Positions 23,901 to 36,600 of a stretch of 64,000 bases of DNA are shown one piece after another. The position numbers were made by a program, and so were the translations under genes. Position 1 is the stretch's first letter, and every line of letters begins with the position of its first letter. The DNA is from Ricordea florida (Eukaryota; Cnidaria; Anthozoa; Corallimorpharia; Ricordeidae): contig OX453277.1 in the NCBI GenBank assembly GCA_949710005.1, positions 2,365,001-2,429,000 on the forward strand. Direction: 5' to 3'. The notes below the pieces were generated by a model. It was not told the origin of the DNA. It did no database searches and saw nothing but the letters and a program-made list of their open reading frames with translations.

Positions 23901-26253
23901 ATGACAGTATAACCGACTCGGAAACAAGTGATATAGAACCCAACATTACTGTGTAGTTCTTAATCTATATTAGATGTTACACAGTCAGTGAGGCAGAAGT
24001 TATATGCTCTTAACATAACATAAAGTTTAAAATCCCTTGAAATCCTTGATTGGGCTCAGTGCATATTGGAATTTATGCAGAACACTTGTGTGGAAATTAG
24101 AAGCGATGTTGGTAATTGAAGTTTCAATGTCTTCAATGCTATACTAGGAGACTGGGGAAACACTCTAGCTTAAAGAATCACAGACTTTTTTTAAACTAAG
24201 GCAAAATAACAAAAGAGACATTCTAATTAAACACTCCATATGATTTGCATATTACAACATTAAAAGAAGTGAGCTTTGGATAGGGGATAGACCCTCTACC
24301 CTCCCTCCTAGAAAGGCCTCTGTCCCTACCCTCCCTCCCAGAAAGGCCTCTGTCCCTACCCTCCCTCCTAGAAAGGCCTATGTCCCTACCCTACCTCCTA
24401 AAAGGGCCTCTGTCCCTACCCTACCTTCTAGAAGGGCCTCTGTCAGTATTTGCCACAAAAAGCCAAATTAAGAAGCTCAAAATAACATTTTTTCAAGTAT
24501 GATTTTCTCAACTGTCCACAAATGTAATATAAGAATATCTCTAGTTTACCCTTACACTCCCACATTCTAAGTAGAAATTATCGACATCAAAAGCAATAGA
24601 TAGACTTCCTTTTACATAAATGACAATGTGCTGAATAAGATTTAAATTGTGGAAGGGAAAATTGCTTCAGTGATCATTTCAGGAGTGTAAGGGACAATGT
24701 TAATTGATGATAACAATGACCTGTTGAACTGTCAGTGTTAAACAATTCTGAATTAAACTGTTAGTAACACATTTAGAAAAATTTAATCGATTTGTTAAGC
24801 CCACCCTAATCATCTGATATGCCTTGCATGATTTTCCCTTATACTAAATCTGTGTTAGATTACCTTACCATAGAATGTACAGGCAAAAACACAACAAAGT
24901 TTACATGGACAAATTTATCTACTTAGGACAAGCAAAATTTGACAAGGTTTAGTTCCAGCAGATAAACATGATTTATTTCTCTTTCTAACAAGTCTGTTAT
25001 GCTGCATTTCTTCTTCCTTGAGTGGAATTGCTTCCTTTATCCTCAATCACTTTATATGTAACATGGCTATCCACAGAGTTCACTTGCAGACTTAAATGGA
25101 AACTTTCATGTGATTCTGCACTGAAATATTTCATAAAAAGGCAAAACACAACCAATCTGACCTTGGTATTTGACATAACCTAATTACAGCACTTCTTTGG
25201 AGATCAGGTCCTACAGTGCAAGCCCTTGGGCATTACCAGAAAAATTAATTTCTGGCTGGCATCTAAGCTCAAAAGAAATACTTATGGTAACATCCACATG
25301 AAAAAAAAATTATTTTTATTTTAGGAATACTGTTAATATGAATGGGTAACTTAAGCAATGTCTAATGATGAACACTTACTCCACATATATTTAAACCCAA
25401 TACAACTCATTCTTTACACTTCTCCCCAAGACACGTACCTATCTTATTCGAAAAGTCACTACTAAACACATCAAATGCAATGTGTCATATAAACAAAACA
25501 CATTCCCTCTGCACAACGCGAAATTAGGTTCTATACCGAAAACAATAACAAAATCGACAAACTATGTTAAGAGTCCCGTTGCTAGCCAATGACGCTAATA
25601 TAAATAGCGGAGAACACCTCGATTAACGGTATATTAATTTACTCTTATAGGTGAAACTTCACATCACAAAATGAACGCAAGAACACGTATACGTAACGTA
25701 CCTACAACATAATTGATGTTCAATATTGCCAGCTTGACATGAATAAAATTCGACTATTTGTTAGTCTGTTGAAATCATGTTCGTTTAAACCTGTGTTGCT
25801 CGACATAAGTACAGACTAAGACTAAGTACAGAATTATCGTACAGATATACAACCTTTCAGTAGCAGCATAGTTAGTGGTTGCAGTGATGGCCGATGGCGA
25901 AATAAAACGTGCAAAAAGCCTCTTCGTCGAGTCTGTGTCAGTTTTTGAGACTCTAACGGCACGTTATTATTTTTTCGACGCCTTTTCTCGCGCAAATACA
26001 AATATCCTAAAGACCAGTTCACAATTAGCAGTCCCGTTTCACTGTGTTCTATCTTACTGAACATACCGGGATTATACGTTTAGTTTCTCAGTCTTGTTTA
26101 TTTTGATAAAGGGGAGTTTCCGCTAGCGGGACAAGTTTGAGCTGATTATAACTTAAGCAACACAACGCTAAAGCACGACATGAATCATGAAAATGTAAAC
26201 AGGATCTTACTGCCACTCTTTCTACAGTCCTCACGAACACGAAAAGCGACCAT
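10835..26253 (-). CDS. large protein with repeated PxW(K/R)xxL motifs, espin/taperin-like
   Basis: Twelve minus-strand exons join in phase: 26253-26211, 25732-25702, 22175-22049, 20732-20634, 19642-19600, 18945-18731, 18614-18537, 16250-16081, 14765-14549, 14217-12894, 11417-11040, 10884-10835; total 2775 nt, 924 residues. No enzyme domain is visible. Motifs of the type P-x-W-(K/R/Q)-x-x-(L/F) recur: NPNWRRRLDQ (~60), PAWLVEAETRRKL (~375), LPQWKFELMEKK (~762), IPQWKKELTERRK (~798), IPQWKKEFSERMR (~835), VPEWQRRLSSARR (~868), VPSFMKEFEKKKKKL (~895). Such motifs occur in espin, taperin and phostensin, which bind actin or PP1. A basic stretch near residue 240 (KGRRKPTASIRRRS) and five 27-residue repeats (~400-540) are present. 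The first two exons are least certain; translation could also start at ATG 22198 or 22135. Confidence 0.72.
11700..11781. repeat. (CA)n microsatellite
   Basis: About 40 uninterrupted CA units in an intron of the PxW gene. Confidence 0.95.
11954..12629. mobile_element. Harbinger-like MITE, GGGCCTGATTACA ends
   Basis: 676 bp with inverted ends GGGCCTGATTACA.GAGCC and TAA target duplication (11951-11953, 12630-12632). Subterminal blocks repeat CCGGGCTGGCCCGG and CGGTTTGCCGAG in both orientations. TWA duplications and GGGCC ends fit PIF/Harbinger. It lies in the last large intron of the PxW gene; open frames inside look non-coding. Confidence 0.75.
14880..15545. repeat. GTCACA-rich tandem repeats
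   Basis: Degenerate CACAC(C/T)...CCGTCA repeats from 14880. Between 15380 and 15545 they become an ordered minisatellite of about 24 bp (AATCACACTGCCGTCACACA alternating with CCCTAACCATACTGCCGTCA). A SINE interrupts at about 15150-15295. Confidence 0.7.
15150..15295 (-). mobile_element. tRNA-derived SINE, second family, rearranged
   Basis: The minus strand shows a tRNA-like head (TTGCTTAGTTGGTAGAGCAC) at the 15290 end and the body ATGACATCTGTAAATGGTTA toward 15160. The body matches the copy at 31944-32225. The B-box segment is missing. Confidence 0.65.
16474..16573 (-). repeat. dispersed repeat, CGAAACGT motif family (copy 1)
   Basis: On the minus strand it reads GCTCTGACGAAGAGCTAACG, then TTCGAAACGT and GGTGGTATAACTAACTT and a TTGTTTGATAAACCCAATTT tail. 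The same order occurs on the plus strand at 43635-43732. Confidence 0.7.
17751..17888. mobile_element. foldback element, TATGTTGTRGTTCA family (copy 1)
   Basis: Long hairpin with arms of about 55 bases (TATGTTGTAGTTCA ... AATACAACATA). A second copy in opposite orientation lies at 43793-43931. A (TA)n(CA)n microsatellite follows immediately (about 17885-18001). Confidence 0.8.
17885..18001. repeat. compound (TA)n(CA)n(TA)n microsatellite
   Basis: TA-rich, then about 35 CA units, then TA-rich again, in an intron of the PxW gene. Confidence 0.9.
19735..20372. repeat. two adjacent copies of a palindromic repeat
   Basis: Copy 1 (about 19735-20035) and copy 2 (about 20045-20372) share TCAGCGGGC...CTGATTGGCTAAT.GCGCG and GGTCC.TATGGGAAAAAACTG. 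Each contains an inner inverted repeat built on AACTGTGCCC / GGGCACAGTT. Possibly a tandem duplication or two insertions of one foldback family. Confidence 0.7.
20395..20558. mobile_element. 164-bp MITE with 27-bp TIRs
   Basis: Starts AGCTAATGGAACGAAGGGTT and ends with its near-perfect reverse complement. The interior is unrelated and non-coding. Confidence 0.7.
24287..24441. repeat. 30-bp minisatellite, about 5 copies
   Basis: Unit TACCCTCCCTCCTAGAAAGG plus CCTCTGTCCC, repeated head to tail with few changes, in the long intron between exons 2 and 3 of the PxW gene. Confidence 0.9.
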
Positions 26254-28451
26254 TATGTTAAAATTATTATCACAGCTCGCTAAAATGGCTTCACCACTGA
26301 ATCAAAGCAAACATACCAGAGACTCACTAACGTGTTATGAAGCATCTCCTTGAGCGAACATTGTCAATTGAATTTTCACCTGTCTGCGAATACACAAAGT
26401 GACTAGACAGAATTTACAATGCTGCCAGAAATAGAAACATACCTTGACTTCACCCATGCTCGCACCTTCACAGATGATACAGCCGGGTCCCTTCTCAGAA
26501 CAGGACCAAACAAATCGGTCGAGGTCAAACGTAGCTTCCTCTCGAATCAAGAGGCCACATTTAAACTGAAGCTTGGCACAGCTTGTGTTGATGACTTTTC
26601 ATAATCTCGCCGGATGAACAAATAATCCTTTCAAAGACCACAACACCCGCAGTTTCAGTGAACTCCTCTCACAAAGAACACAGTCCTTCTACAAAATACG
26701 ACGCTTTATAGATGGCCTTACAAAATTGGGCAATGTTGATTGGTTCGTTGCCATATTGGGTTTGTATTGCGTAACAAATTGATTTCTCGCTTGTCTAATA
26801 TTTTACACACCGTGAGAGTGAAGCAATTCCAGTAACTTCGATTATCAGCGCAAAGAATAGCTTTCGTGGGAAAAGACTGCGGCTAATTTGAATGACAATA
26901 GCCTAATGTTCAGACCCAAGACCTCAGGTCAATAAAAACCGTGAGAGCCTCCTTAACCTACAGACAAATATTGTAGTACCAACCAACTACTCAAAACTGT
27001 CAAAAGCTTTATCTCGTTAAAACTTTTTTCTCTATTCAGCCCAAGCTCTTGCAGCTTTTATTATGCTCTTCCAATTTAGCTTTTTGGTGTCTATTTTTTC
27101 AGAAGTCGCGTAGCACACAAAAAAAAACTGTAAAAGTGAGTACGCTTCTCACCACTGACCTTGCCCTAGCTAAAAAATGCGAAACGACTCTTGGACTAAA
27201 GGATACAAAAACTTTGTTTAATTGAAACTATTTCCGTGAGCTCCGGTGGTAAGAACAACACACTGATTTTTGTTTTCACTACCCTAAGAACTGTGACACA
27301 TTAGCCCCCCACCAAAGATTTTTCTTTACTTTGATAATTTATAGGTTTGTCTCAATTCGGGACAGCCGCCACGCAAGGGAATAATTAAAACGGTTATTTT
27401 ATGTTTTCTTTTCAGCAAGGCTTAAATTTTCCAAAAAACCCGAAACTTTTCAGCACAATTTTCGGACGCAAGAATTTACTGTATAAGTTTGGTAACAAAG
27501 ACGTTTGTGTCAATCAGACTTGCAGTTAGGTAAGACAACTGTTTGGGTTTTGTCAACTTCAACTACACCAGCCGCGCCCCCGGCCATTTATATTTAGTCG
27601 GGTATTTTTCAGGCACGATTTGTGTTTGAGAAACCGGGAGTGGGGTATCTGTTAATTCATTCAAGAATTTCACATTGGTGCTACTTTGAACGCATATGCG
27701 GTATGCCGTTTTTAGGGGAAGTTTATAAAAGCAATGCCACAGAAGAACAGAGATGCAGAGAATCTCTTTGATGTTTACCCTATTCAAAATGGTTGCATCC
27801 CTCAACTCCATCTGAAAAAATTATCATATCGGTCTCTCCTGAGAGAGAACATTAGGCAACAAGGAAGAAGACACTATAAGCAAATAATTAATGCGAACTT
27901 TTTAAACTTTGGTCACATTGTCTTGTTTTAAAAAGGAAAAAAAAAACAAAACAAACAAAAAACCAAAACAGTTAGGGGAATAATCAAAACTAAAAAAAAT
28001 AATTTTATCATGTTGGAGAGATTTGGCGCCGCCATTTTCTTTCCCACTTGTTTTTACCTCAAGCGCGACGGTTTAAGAACAAAGAAAGGCCCTCCGTAGT
28101 CTAAATAGATTTAAAATCATGCCACAGAACTGATCGTGAGTAAGACATCAGGAGTATTGTATTTGTTACACAGTATCAAGAAACATCAGTTACAAATATG
28201 AGAAAAAATGACAAAACACAAAAGAGACGAAACTGTCGTCACTGACAGTGAGCAACACCGTACTTTAAAACAGGCAGGAGCATTATTCTAAAGAACTTAT
28301 ATACAGGAAGAGTAATTTTATAAAAGTACAAAGATTTTTTATGTACAGGTCATAATTGGTAAGGCTTACAAACCCGGTAATAACTAAATACGCCAACATA
28401 TGCAGTGAAGCGTGATACTGATGGACTATGCTTCCTTTCACGTGTGTAAGG
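26254..28451. other. gene-free interval, promoter side of PxW gene / 3' side of CDC45
   Basis: Both neighbours are on the minus strand. It should contain the PxW gene promoter and the CDC45 3' UTR. Short open frames around 26340-26600 and 27560-27930 have no recognisable similarity and no consistent splice context. No repeats stand out. Confidence 0.5.
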
Positions 28452-31400
28452 TTACTTCGGAACGAGAAGAGCTGAAAGAGCATCGAAGAACTTGCCACGG
28501 TCCTCACTTTTCATTTCTATAACTGTAAACGGTAAAATAACGCTCAAGTCAGTTGATTATATGCTGGTTCCGCGAGCGAGCAAGGTCAGCTAAATCCTAA
28601 CATCTGATTGGCTGCTCGAGCTTTCTTGCCCGCTAGCGATTTCCCGATTTGTCCCGCAACCACCCCTCTTCGCCACCCCCCCCCCTCCCCTCCCTCGCCA
28701 CAAAAAAGAATGGTTATATAATACTGGCTATGTTGCGTTTTGCGGTGATGTCTAGCGAACATGTTAACAAAAAAGGTCTAACTGAACACAAAGAAGATGA
28801 CGGCATGTAAAACACAAATAAACAAACCTGCTGGGTCAAAATGATCGTGAATCGTTCGGGATTTGGTTTTGTTTGCTGCCATTTCAAACGCTCTTCCCAA
28901 AAAGCTGCAACAAAGGAAAGAAGGCATGTTTAATTGAATAATATCAATAATAATAATAACAACAATAATACAGTCGAACCTTTATTAAGCGGTCACCCTC
29001 GGGGAATGGCTAAGTGACCGTCTAATACAGGGTGACCGTCTAATACAGGTTGCAAGAAATACAGTTAAAATACAATCAGAATACCATTTTAATGTACGAA
29101 AAATGAATGACAGCGCTGATAATGGCAACGTGATTGACTAATTGTCAAATTCTTGAAAGGTCATTATTAAAGAAAACGCGTAAACAGAGGAGGTGGCCAT
29201 GGTATTGAAGTGCAATGTGAACATCATTTTCAAGAGGTCAACTTCTCATGCAATTGGTTCAAACAGAAATTAATGAAAGAAGAACTCTATCTCCAGTGCT
29301 GACCAGACGTTTTACGTCAAATGACAATCATTCATTTGCGGCGTTTTAATGATTTGCAAAAATAAACAAGGAAATGAACTGTTGTACCTCGTGTGTTACA
29401 TTATTTGAAACTGTATGAACACACCGTGTGACCATTTAATACAGGTCAAGAAAATACAGAGCCTATCAATACAGAGCCTACCAATGTGGCGGACAAAAAC
29501 ATGAAACTGGGCATATGAATCTCTTCTCATTTGTTAATCATCGCTCTCGTTTTTTATCAGTGTATTTCTGTATCTAGCACGTAGGTATCTCTGTTACACA
29601 GACAATGTAACACAAATAAAATTGATTTTTTTTGACATTATGTTGATTATTTTTTCATTTCGGGAAAAAGCTAATGCCAACTCTGTTTTATGGTTTTTAA
29701 TTCCCCGAAAATAACGACCCCACGAAAATAACGACCCCCCGAGAGTAACGACACCTTGAAAGTAACGAGCCCCAAAGGCTGCTAATTCTGAAAGTAACGA
29801 GGGTCGCTACTGTGGGAACTTTATGGCAATCTTCGCAAGTTTGAAAACTGACCGCTTAATACGGTGCCGCTTATTACAGGTTCGACTGTAATTATCATCA
29901 TTATTATTATCACTATCGTTATCCTCATCATAGCCATTGTCATCATCATTATACTATCATTATTATTATTGTTATTATTATTATTATTATTATTGTCATT
30001 ATTAAAATCACTATTACTATTATTATTATCGCTATCGTTATTGTTATCTTTATCATTATCATTATTGCAATTGTTATTATTAGTATCACTGTGTATTCGA
30101 GTATCAACTACCTTGACCCTTTCCCTCAGATAAGATCAATATAAAACTTCTCTAACCAGTAACAATGGATTATAAAGCTAAATGATAATGAGAATCAACA
30201 AAAAGATCAACTCAGATATACTGAATTGATCTGACACCAAATTCTCCGAAAAAACTTAAATTCAAATGCATTGCACTTGATTAAGAGAATTACTACTTAG
30301 ATGTTGGTAGTTAAAGGGTTAATTCCGGAATGACTTACTTCTTGCATGAGTCATCAGCAACTGGGGGAACTCCAACAACAAGACATGTACCTGACATAAT
30401 ATAGAAACGTGATTAAAAATCAAACAAGCAAGAGCAAAACAAGTCGTGATCCATATGGACAGTAGATGTTCAGTATTAATGTTCTGGATCCAAATTGCAC
30501 CTTAATGATACCAAACACAATAGCGAAGCGATTCGAGTTTCTAATTAAGTAGCGACTCGTATGTACTCAAATCGTTGATATCATTCCTTACACGAGCCTA
30601 TATGAACTCAACATTGACTTGCTTCTAGCGAAGACGGCTGGTTTAACTCAGCTGGTACAGCGTCACACCGGAATTCGCGAGGTCGTACCTTTTTCAGAGT
30701 CCAGAGGAGCTGCGAGCACAAACGGTAAGGCAGCTGCCTTCTTGTTTTTCGACTGAAAACAAAGGAGAGAAAAAAAAGAACATGGGGTTAGAAGGACACA
30801 AAATCCGCAGTGCTGCGTTATGAAAAAGAATCACTCAATGAGGAGTTTGACTTGTAAGCCTCTTTTGGACCACATCGTTTGCGACTTTCCTGTCTCCTCG
30901 GATAGGAACGATAAGCCATAGGACCCGTCTCACATCCCTTGCTCATGATAACGTCATGGTAGGTTAAAGAACCCACACACTGATAGTAAAGAGTAGGGGA
31001 CGTAGTTCCCGGTGTTGTGGTCTGGCCTTTGGGTTGGCGGTTCACATAGGGATAACCTCATTACACCTTTCCCCTTGGATAAAATTGTTAAAAGTGGTTA
31101 GCTTTAAAGCAAACCTTGATCGCTCTAACTCCGAAAACAAGAATTGTAGTTTTCATTAATAAAAGTAGTCTTTGCTATAATAGATTCTAAGAGTTTCCAG
31201 GATTTGAACTCATCTTTGTTTTTCGTAAACGTCTTCGGTCTCCTGATTTTCCCTCATCTCCATCCCACCTCTAAATCCCGTTCACACCTATTTTTTCCCA
31301 ACTCCACCCCCTGAATCTCGTTCAAGTCCCATTCCCTCCACACGTATTCCAACAATATTATTCCCAACCAATATCCCAGTGCCGTAGCAGAGGGGAGGGC

Positions 31401-33593
31401 CCGGGGGGCGTGTGCACCCCCCAGTTTTTTTCCCAAAAAGTAAAAACAGACCTGTATAAAATGTTGAAAATAAAATTTTATCTCGCGTGCACCCTCCCCT
31501 ACTTATTTTACCCTTGCTACGGCACTGTATCCTCACCCCTCGTCAGTCAATCTATGTGAGGGAGACTCGATGGGGTATCGATAGAAAAGCGAGATTCCGT
31601 GAGAAAATTGTACCCGAAATTTTCCATTCTATTTAACTAGTTTACGGTGAGTTTCTAGGGGTGAGAGGGTTTAGCCGGACCTACCATGGCTACATAGGCG
31701 CTGAGTGCAAACCGTGCCAACGCTCCAAGGACAGCTGGTTTACTGAACATCTTAAGATTTGGAACACCCTGCAAAGATTCAATAAACTTAATTGTTCATT
31801 TTAGCGTTCCACTCACATTGGTTGTCAAAAACATGCAATTTAGAGCCCGCGGAGCGAAACTCCTGATTACATAGCAAAGTTCTGAGCCAATGAAATTGCA
31901 CGGATCACTAGCAGGAGCCCATTATCAATTACCCTTATCAGCGTGCGGGAGGTCGCGGGTTCAAACCCCGGCCGGACCAACACTCAGGGTCTTAAAATAA
32001 TTGAGTAAAAAGTGCTGCCTTTGTAATGACATCTGTAAATGGTTAGACTTTCTAGTCCTCTCGGATAAGGACGATAAACCGTAGGCCCCGTCTCACAACT
32101 CTATCTGTAATGTGGGACGTAAAAGAACCCATGGCACTGTTCGAAAAGAGTAGGGCGTGTTCCCGGTGTCATGGTCTAGCTGACTCGTGCCGTCATTGGT
32201 CTGGGTGGGGTTCATTAGTATGTGAGGCGCATTTGAAAACTGTATAGTTGAATTTGCGCCACACAAATGAATGTCATTATTATAATTATTATTATAATAA
32301 TAATTATTATTATTATAATAATTATTATTATTATTATTATTATTATTACATTGAATCATAGCTGTCTGAAAAGTAACGCTGGGGTACGCAGTTAGAGAAG
32401 ATAAGAAGGTCACATATACTGAAATCATACGTAGTAATAATAACATTGATAATAATAATAATAATGATAACAATATTAATGGTAATAATAATAATAATAA
32501 TATGAATAAGAATACCTCCCTAAGGTGTGAGTACAGAAAGTGCCCAGCACACATTATCTGGTGTGTATCAATCAATGATTGAACTTGACCAACAACGGCA
32601 ATCAGCTGAAAAAGAGAAAAAACTGGCTTCAGAAACCTGACAACAATCTTATATTGGCCCTCCAACTTAAAATAACGCCTCAAACTTTCCAGTGATTAAC
32701 TAAGTGTCACGGATACAAGGTTGGAAAGTTGATATTTACCTGTTTCTTTCCCATCTCGATACCATCCTGTAACTTGTCAGCATGAGATCTGAAATATAAC
32801 AGGAAGAAAGAACAATGAACCAAGAATAACGGACAAAATAGTCAATTGTATTCATTGCTATTCTTGTTCTCCCCAACCCCAGGCTATCTAGTTTTCTGTA
32901 TAATATAAAACTATTTTTTGAGGGAAGGTATATATATTTGCCACAATTGAACGACCTTGAGGGAGAGAGTTATAGCATTTACCAAATGATTTGGATAAAC
33001 AATGCTGGGAGGTCGTTTAAGAGCATTGATTTGGGAAAATGTCAACAAACGAGCGAAACAAGGAATAGTCCAGGAATCGCGAGTAAAGTGAACCAATCAA
33101 TTCAACTTGTACTTTGTACTGAATGGTAAACATACGGTTTTGACTTCGATTTGCGATTTATTTGCACAAGAGCTGTTGCAACGAGTGCAAATTGAGCTTT
33201 TTGAAAAACTCACGAGTGCAAATAAATCACAAATTGATCGAAAAAAAGGTAAGATTACTTGTTAATAATCATACATGAAAAAAGTTTGATTTCTAAGTTG
33301 CACTGGTGTTACACGTTTTGCTCAGGTGTTTAACTTAAAATACACTGCTCTTAACCAATCACAATCCAGTATTTTTTTCATACATATTATTAGGTAAATA
33401 ATTAGTTTTGTTAGTACCTATCTTGCTAATGTTAAGAATTCGCAGTGTTACTCAACTGACCTTGAGAGTGAATCAAGAGCTTCTAGAAAGTTGTCCCACT
33501 TTGTATTTCCTTCATTCTACAGGGAAAATTTCTTTTTTAGTATTAAGGGTACAAAGATATTATGTGTAACTAATGATGATAATGATAATAATG

Positions 33594-33628
<35 letters not shown>

Positions 33629-36600
33629 TTTGTTTATTTAGCGCTAAAATCCATTAATTGTCCAAAGCGCTTTCCAAAAATTACAACAAAAATTACAATA
33701 AAAATATATGGTATATTATAGAAAATAATAAAATAGAACACTCAAAAAGATGATATTATAGCTGTATAAAGCAGACAAAAAAGCATATATAATAATTAAA
33801 TGCCGTTTTAAACAGACGTGTTTTAAGTTTCCTCTTAATGAAGACTTGCTAATACCTAACGATAGTTTATTCCATAATTTAGGTGCTACTTAAATCAAAG
33901 TTACACGGTTAGTGCAGTGTTCAACTAACTCAGAACTCAAGCAAATACATGTCGTTAGCAAAAAGCGCGGCAAAACCCCTAGTTTTACTTCTGATTGGTT
34001 GACAAAGTGGTGCAAGTTCATATGTCAATCGCTTATCGTAGCGTTGCAAAACCATAACTGGGAATTTATTTGCCACTGAAGTGAAAATGTTCAAACTCAA
34101 ATTAACTTTGTTATCCTTACCGGGGCCTCCAACAGAGCACCAACTGCGTACACAACATCACTTGCACACATCTAAACCAACGAAAAAAGGGAAGAAGAAC
34201 GCGTTAATCAACTTACGAATGCGCAAAGAGAGAGAGTAGGCTTCTGTTTCGGTGTCCTTTTTCGTTAAATCGGAGGTGTACATAAACAAAAGAACATAAA
34301 TAGATTACAAATCTATAGGCTCTTACTCGAGTTTTTTCCGATCGGATTCATGGCCCAAGAGTGAAGCGGCGGGCCATAAATCCGAAAATACTCGGTCCGT
34401 AACTTACAGTACGTACAGAGAAAATGAGGTTTGTAAGATACTTATTTATCAAGACAGTTTTTGAATTTAGCTTGAATTTTAGCTAAATTGACCAATCACA
34501 GTGCGCGTACTAACTGAGAGATATAATTATCTGTATTATTGTCCGCTCCTAATAAAGACTGGTTTAAAGTTTCCGCAATATACTGTTTTCAGGTATTTTG
34601 TAATACACAGTACTTTGTAATACACAGTATTCAACGCTGTTAGCAAAAAATTTCATCCGTCAAGATTTAGTGAAATCTTACGTTTTCTAATAATCTCGTA
34701 TTTCTTAGCTATTTCTTACCTTGTTTTTAAAGCCATATTGAACGTGAAATGATCCATAAGTCATTTCATCCAGCCTTGAGAAAAAAAGTAAAATTTATGC
34801 TCTTGTCATGCAAGCCACATACAATAAAAATGAATAAACTGTATTTACCGCAATGTAAAGAAATTTTTAAACCTTTACATGCTGGAATTGTTGCAAGTAA
34901 TTGTCGATATCAGACAACACAGATTTCAGACTTCTGTAAACGCATACATAAAGTTGGCGAAATAGTGGCGTTCTCAATTTTCCCGATCTGATCCCGACCA
35001 TTAATGGCTATCACTGACTATTACCGATAATTCCAACTATTGGGGACTTCGGCGAGGCTGCGTTTTCCTTATTGGTCTGGAAAATCTGTGATGTGCAACA
35101 CCACCGTATTTGGCTTTCCAGTATATAATCGAAGGCATGCTAATGTGAGCTCGTGGAGCAAAAAGGGCTACGTGTCATATCCCGTTAAGTTTCTGAATTT
35201 CAGTCACATTCAAAGCAGGGCTGCAAATAATTTCCCAGCCGGCGCCAGTCAAATTGTCCGGTCAAACCTATTTTTGCTTGGACATATCCCATTTTTGGCC
35301 GGGACAAACACCGATTACGTCTTATCGCTATCAAAGTGCCCTCCCCCGCCCCCCCCCCTTCACATGATGTTTACAAAACTCACACGGACTAATTTATATC
35401 GGGGCTGTCACTAAGGGCCGGGGGCTGGGGATTTCCCCCGGCTTCTGCAAGTCTGAGCCCCGGCTACTTTCTTACAAAACCAAAACATAAGTCACACCAG
35501 TAAATGTTTGTCCCCTAGCTACTTTTTCCATTTCCCCGCCTACTTGAGAAATGAGTGACAGCCCTGTATATAATAAGGTAATTCACAGCCAGACATTTTA
35601 TGACTGCTACAAATCATTTATTAAAAGTTCTTGGTCTGGTAGTTAAGTATCCGTCTTTTCCCCTCCTTTTTCACAAATGCCAATAATATTGAACCTTTAA
35701 ATATTTAAAACTTGAAACTCTTAGTTTTTTCGTTACCAGCGTACACGACTGGACAATTTGTCCGGCCATCAAAGGATTTGACCGGACAAAACGTATTTTT
35801 GACCTTGTCCGTTGACCAGCCGTTATTTGCAGCCCTTCAAAGATCACGTGGCATATTCTAAATTTTGATTGACCGCCGAAAAAAGAACCTTTTAATAAAT
35901 ATGAAAATAGAATATTAATAGAAATATAGAACGTGCGCTCCATTATAGAGCGCTGTAGCGACAGGAGTGAAACAAATTGTTTGTTATGGATCTGTCGAAG
36001 CTTTTTCAGCCGCATTAATCACTACCAGGGTGATTCGCTGCTGTCGCTACAGTGCCCTATCCTGGAGCTAGGCTCGATTTCCACCGCTCACTCGGGTCCG
36101 GGGAGGAAGCCCGGACCCGAGTGAGCGGTGGAAATCCAGCGTATACTGGAGCGCACGTTCTTTCTTTCTATTAATATTTATTTAATATTTATTTTTAATT
36201 CTTTTTTTAAAGAATTGTGCTTTTGAAGAACGAGGTCTATCACAATGGACTCTTTTGTTATTCATCAGTATGTAAATAAGTGGACAGGTATTCTGAAGTC
36301 TAGTCTAATTAAGATAATACACCACAAAGGAAAATCTAAATCCGTGTTAAGCTTAGTTTTTAGCTCGTGTAGCTTTAACTCAAGAGCTGTTGTGATGGAT
36401 GGGGGAATTGGGATATCAAGCGTAAACAATAGAATTTTCTGAACCAAATCGTCTGAGAGTCCGGGTTTTGGTCGAGAGTCGAGTGTCGAGGGTAATATGT
36501 CGAGCGAGGGTCGAGGGTAACATGTCCAGGGTAATTAAAAAAAGAACCAAATAATAATAAATATCATAATAATTCTTGACACATGTAAATGAAGTGGACA

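Noticed and set aside
26335-26604. Upstream first exon for the PxW gene (ATGGGTGAAGTCAAG followed by a GTATGT donor)
   Set aside because: Its phase 0 donor does not fit the next exon, whereas the exon starting at 26253 joins in phase. It could be a 5' UTR exon but is not supported as coding.
27563-27931. Open frames on both strands near 27.6-27.9 kb
   Set aside because: No recognisable family, no splice context and no codon bias visible by eye.
29864-30133. Hydrophobic open frame of poly-Ile/Leu
   Set aside because: It is a translation of an (ATT)n microsatellite.
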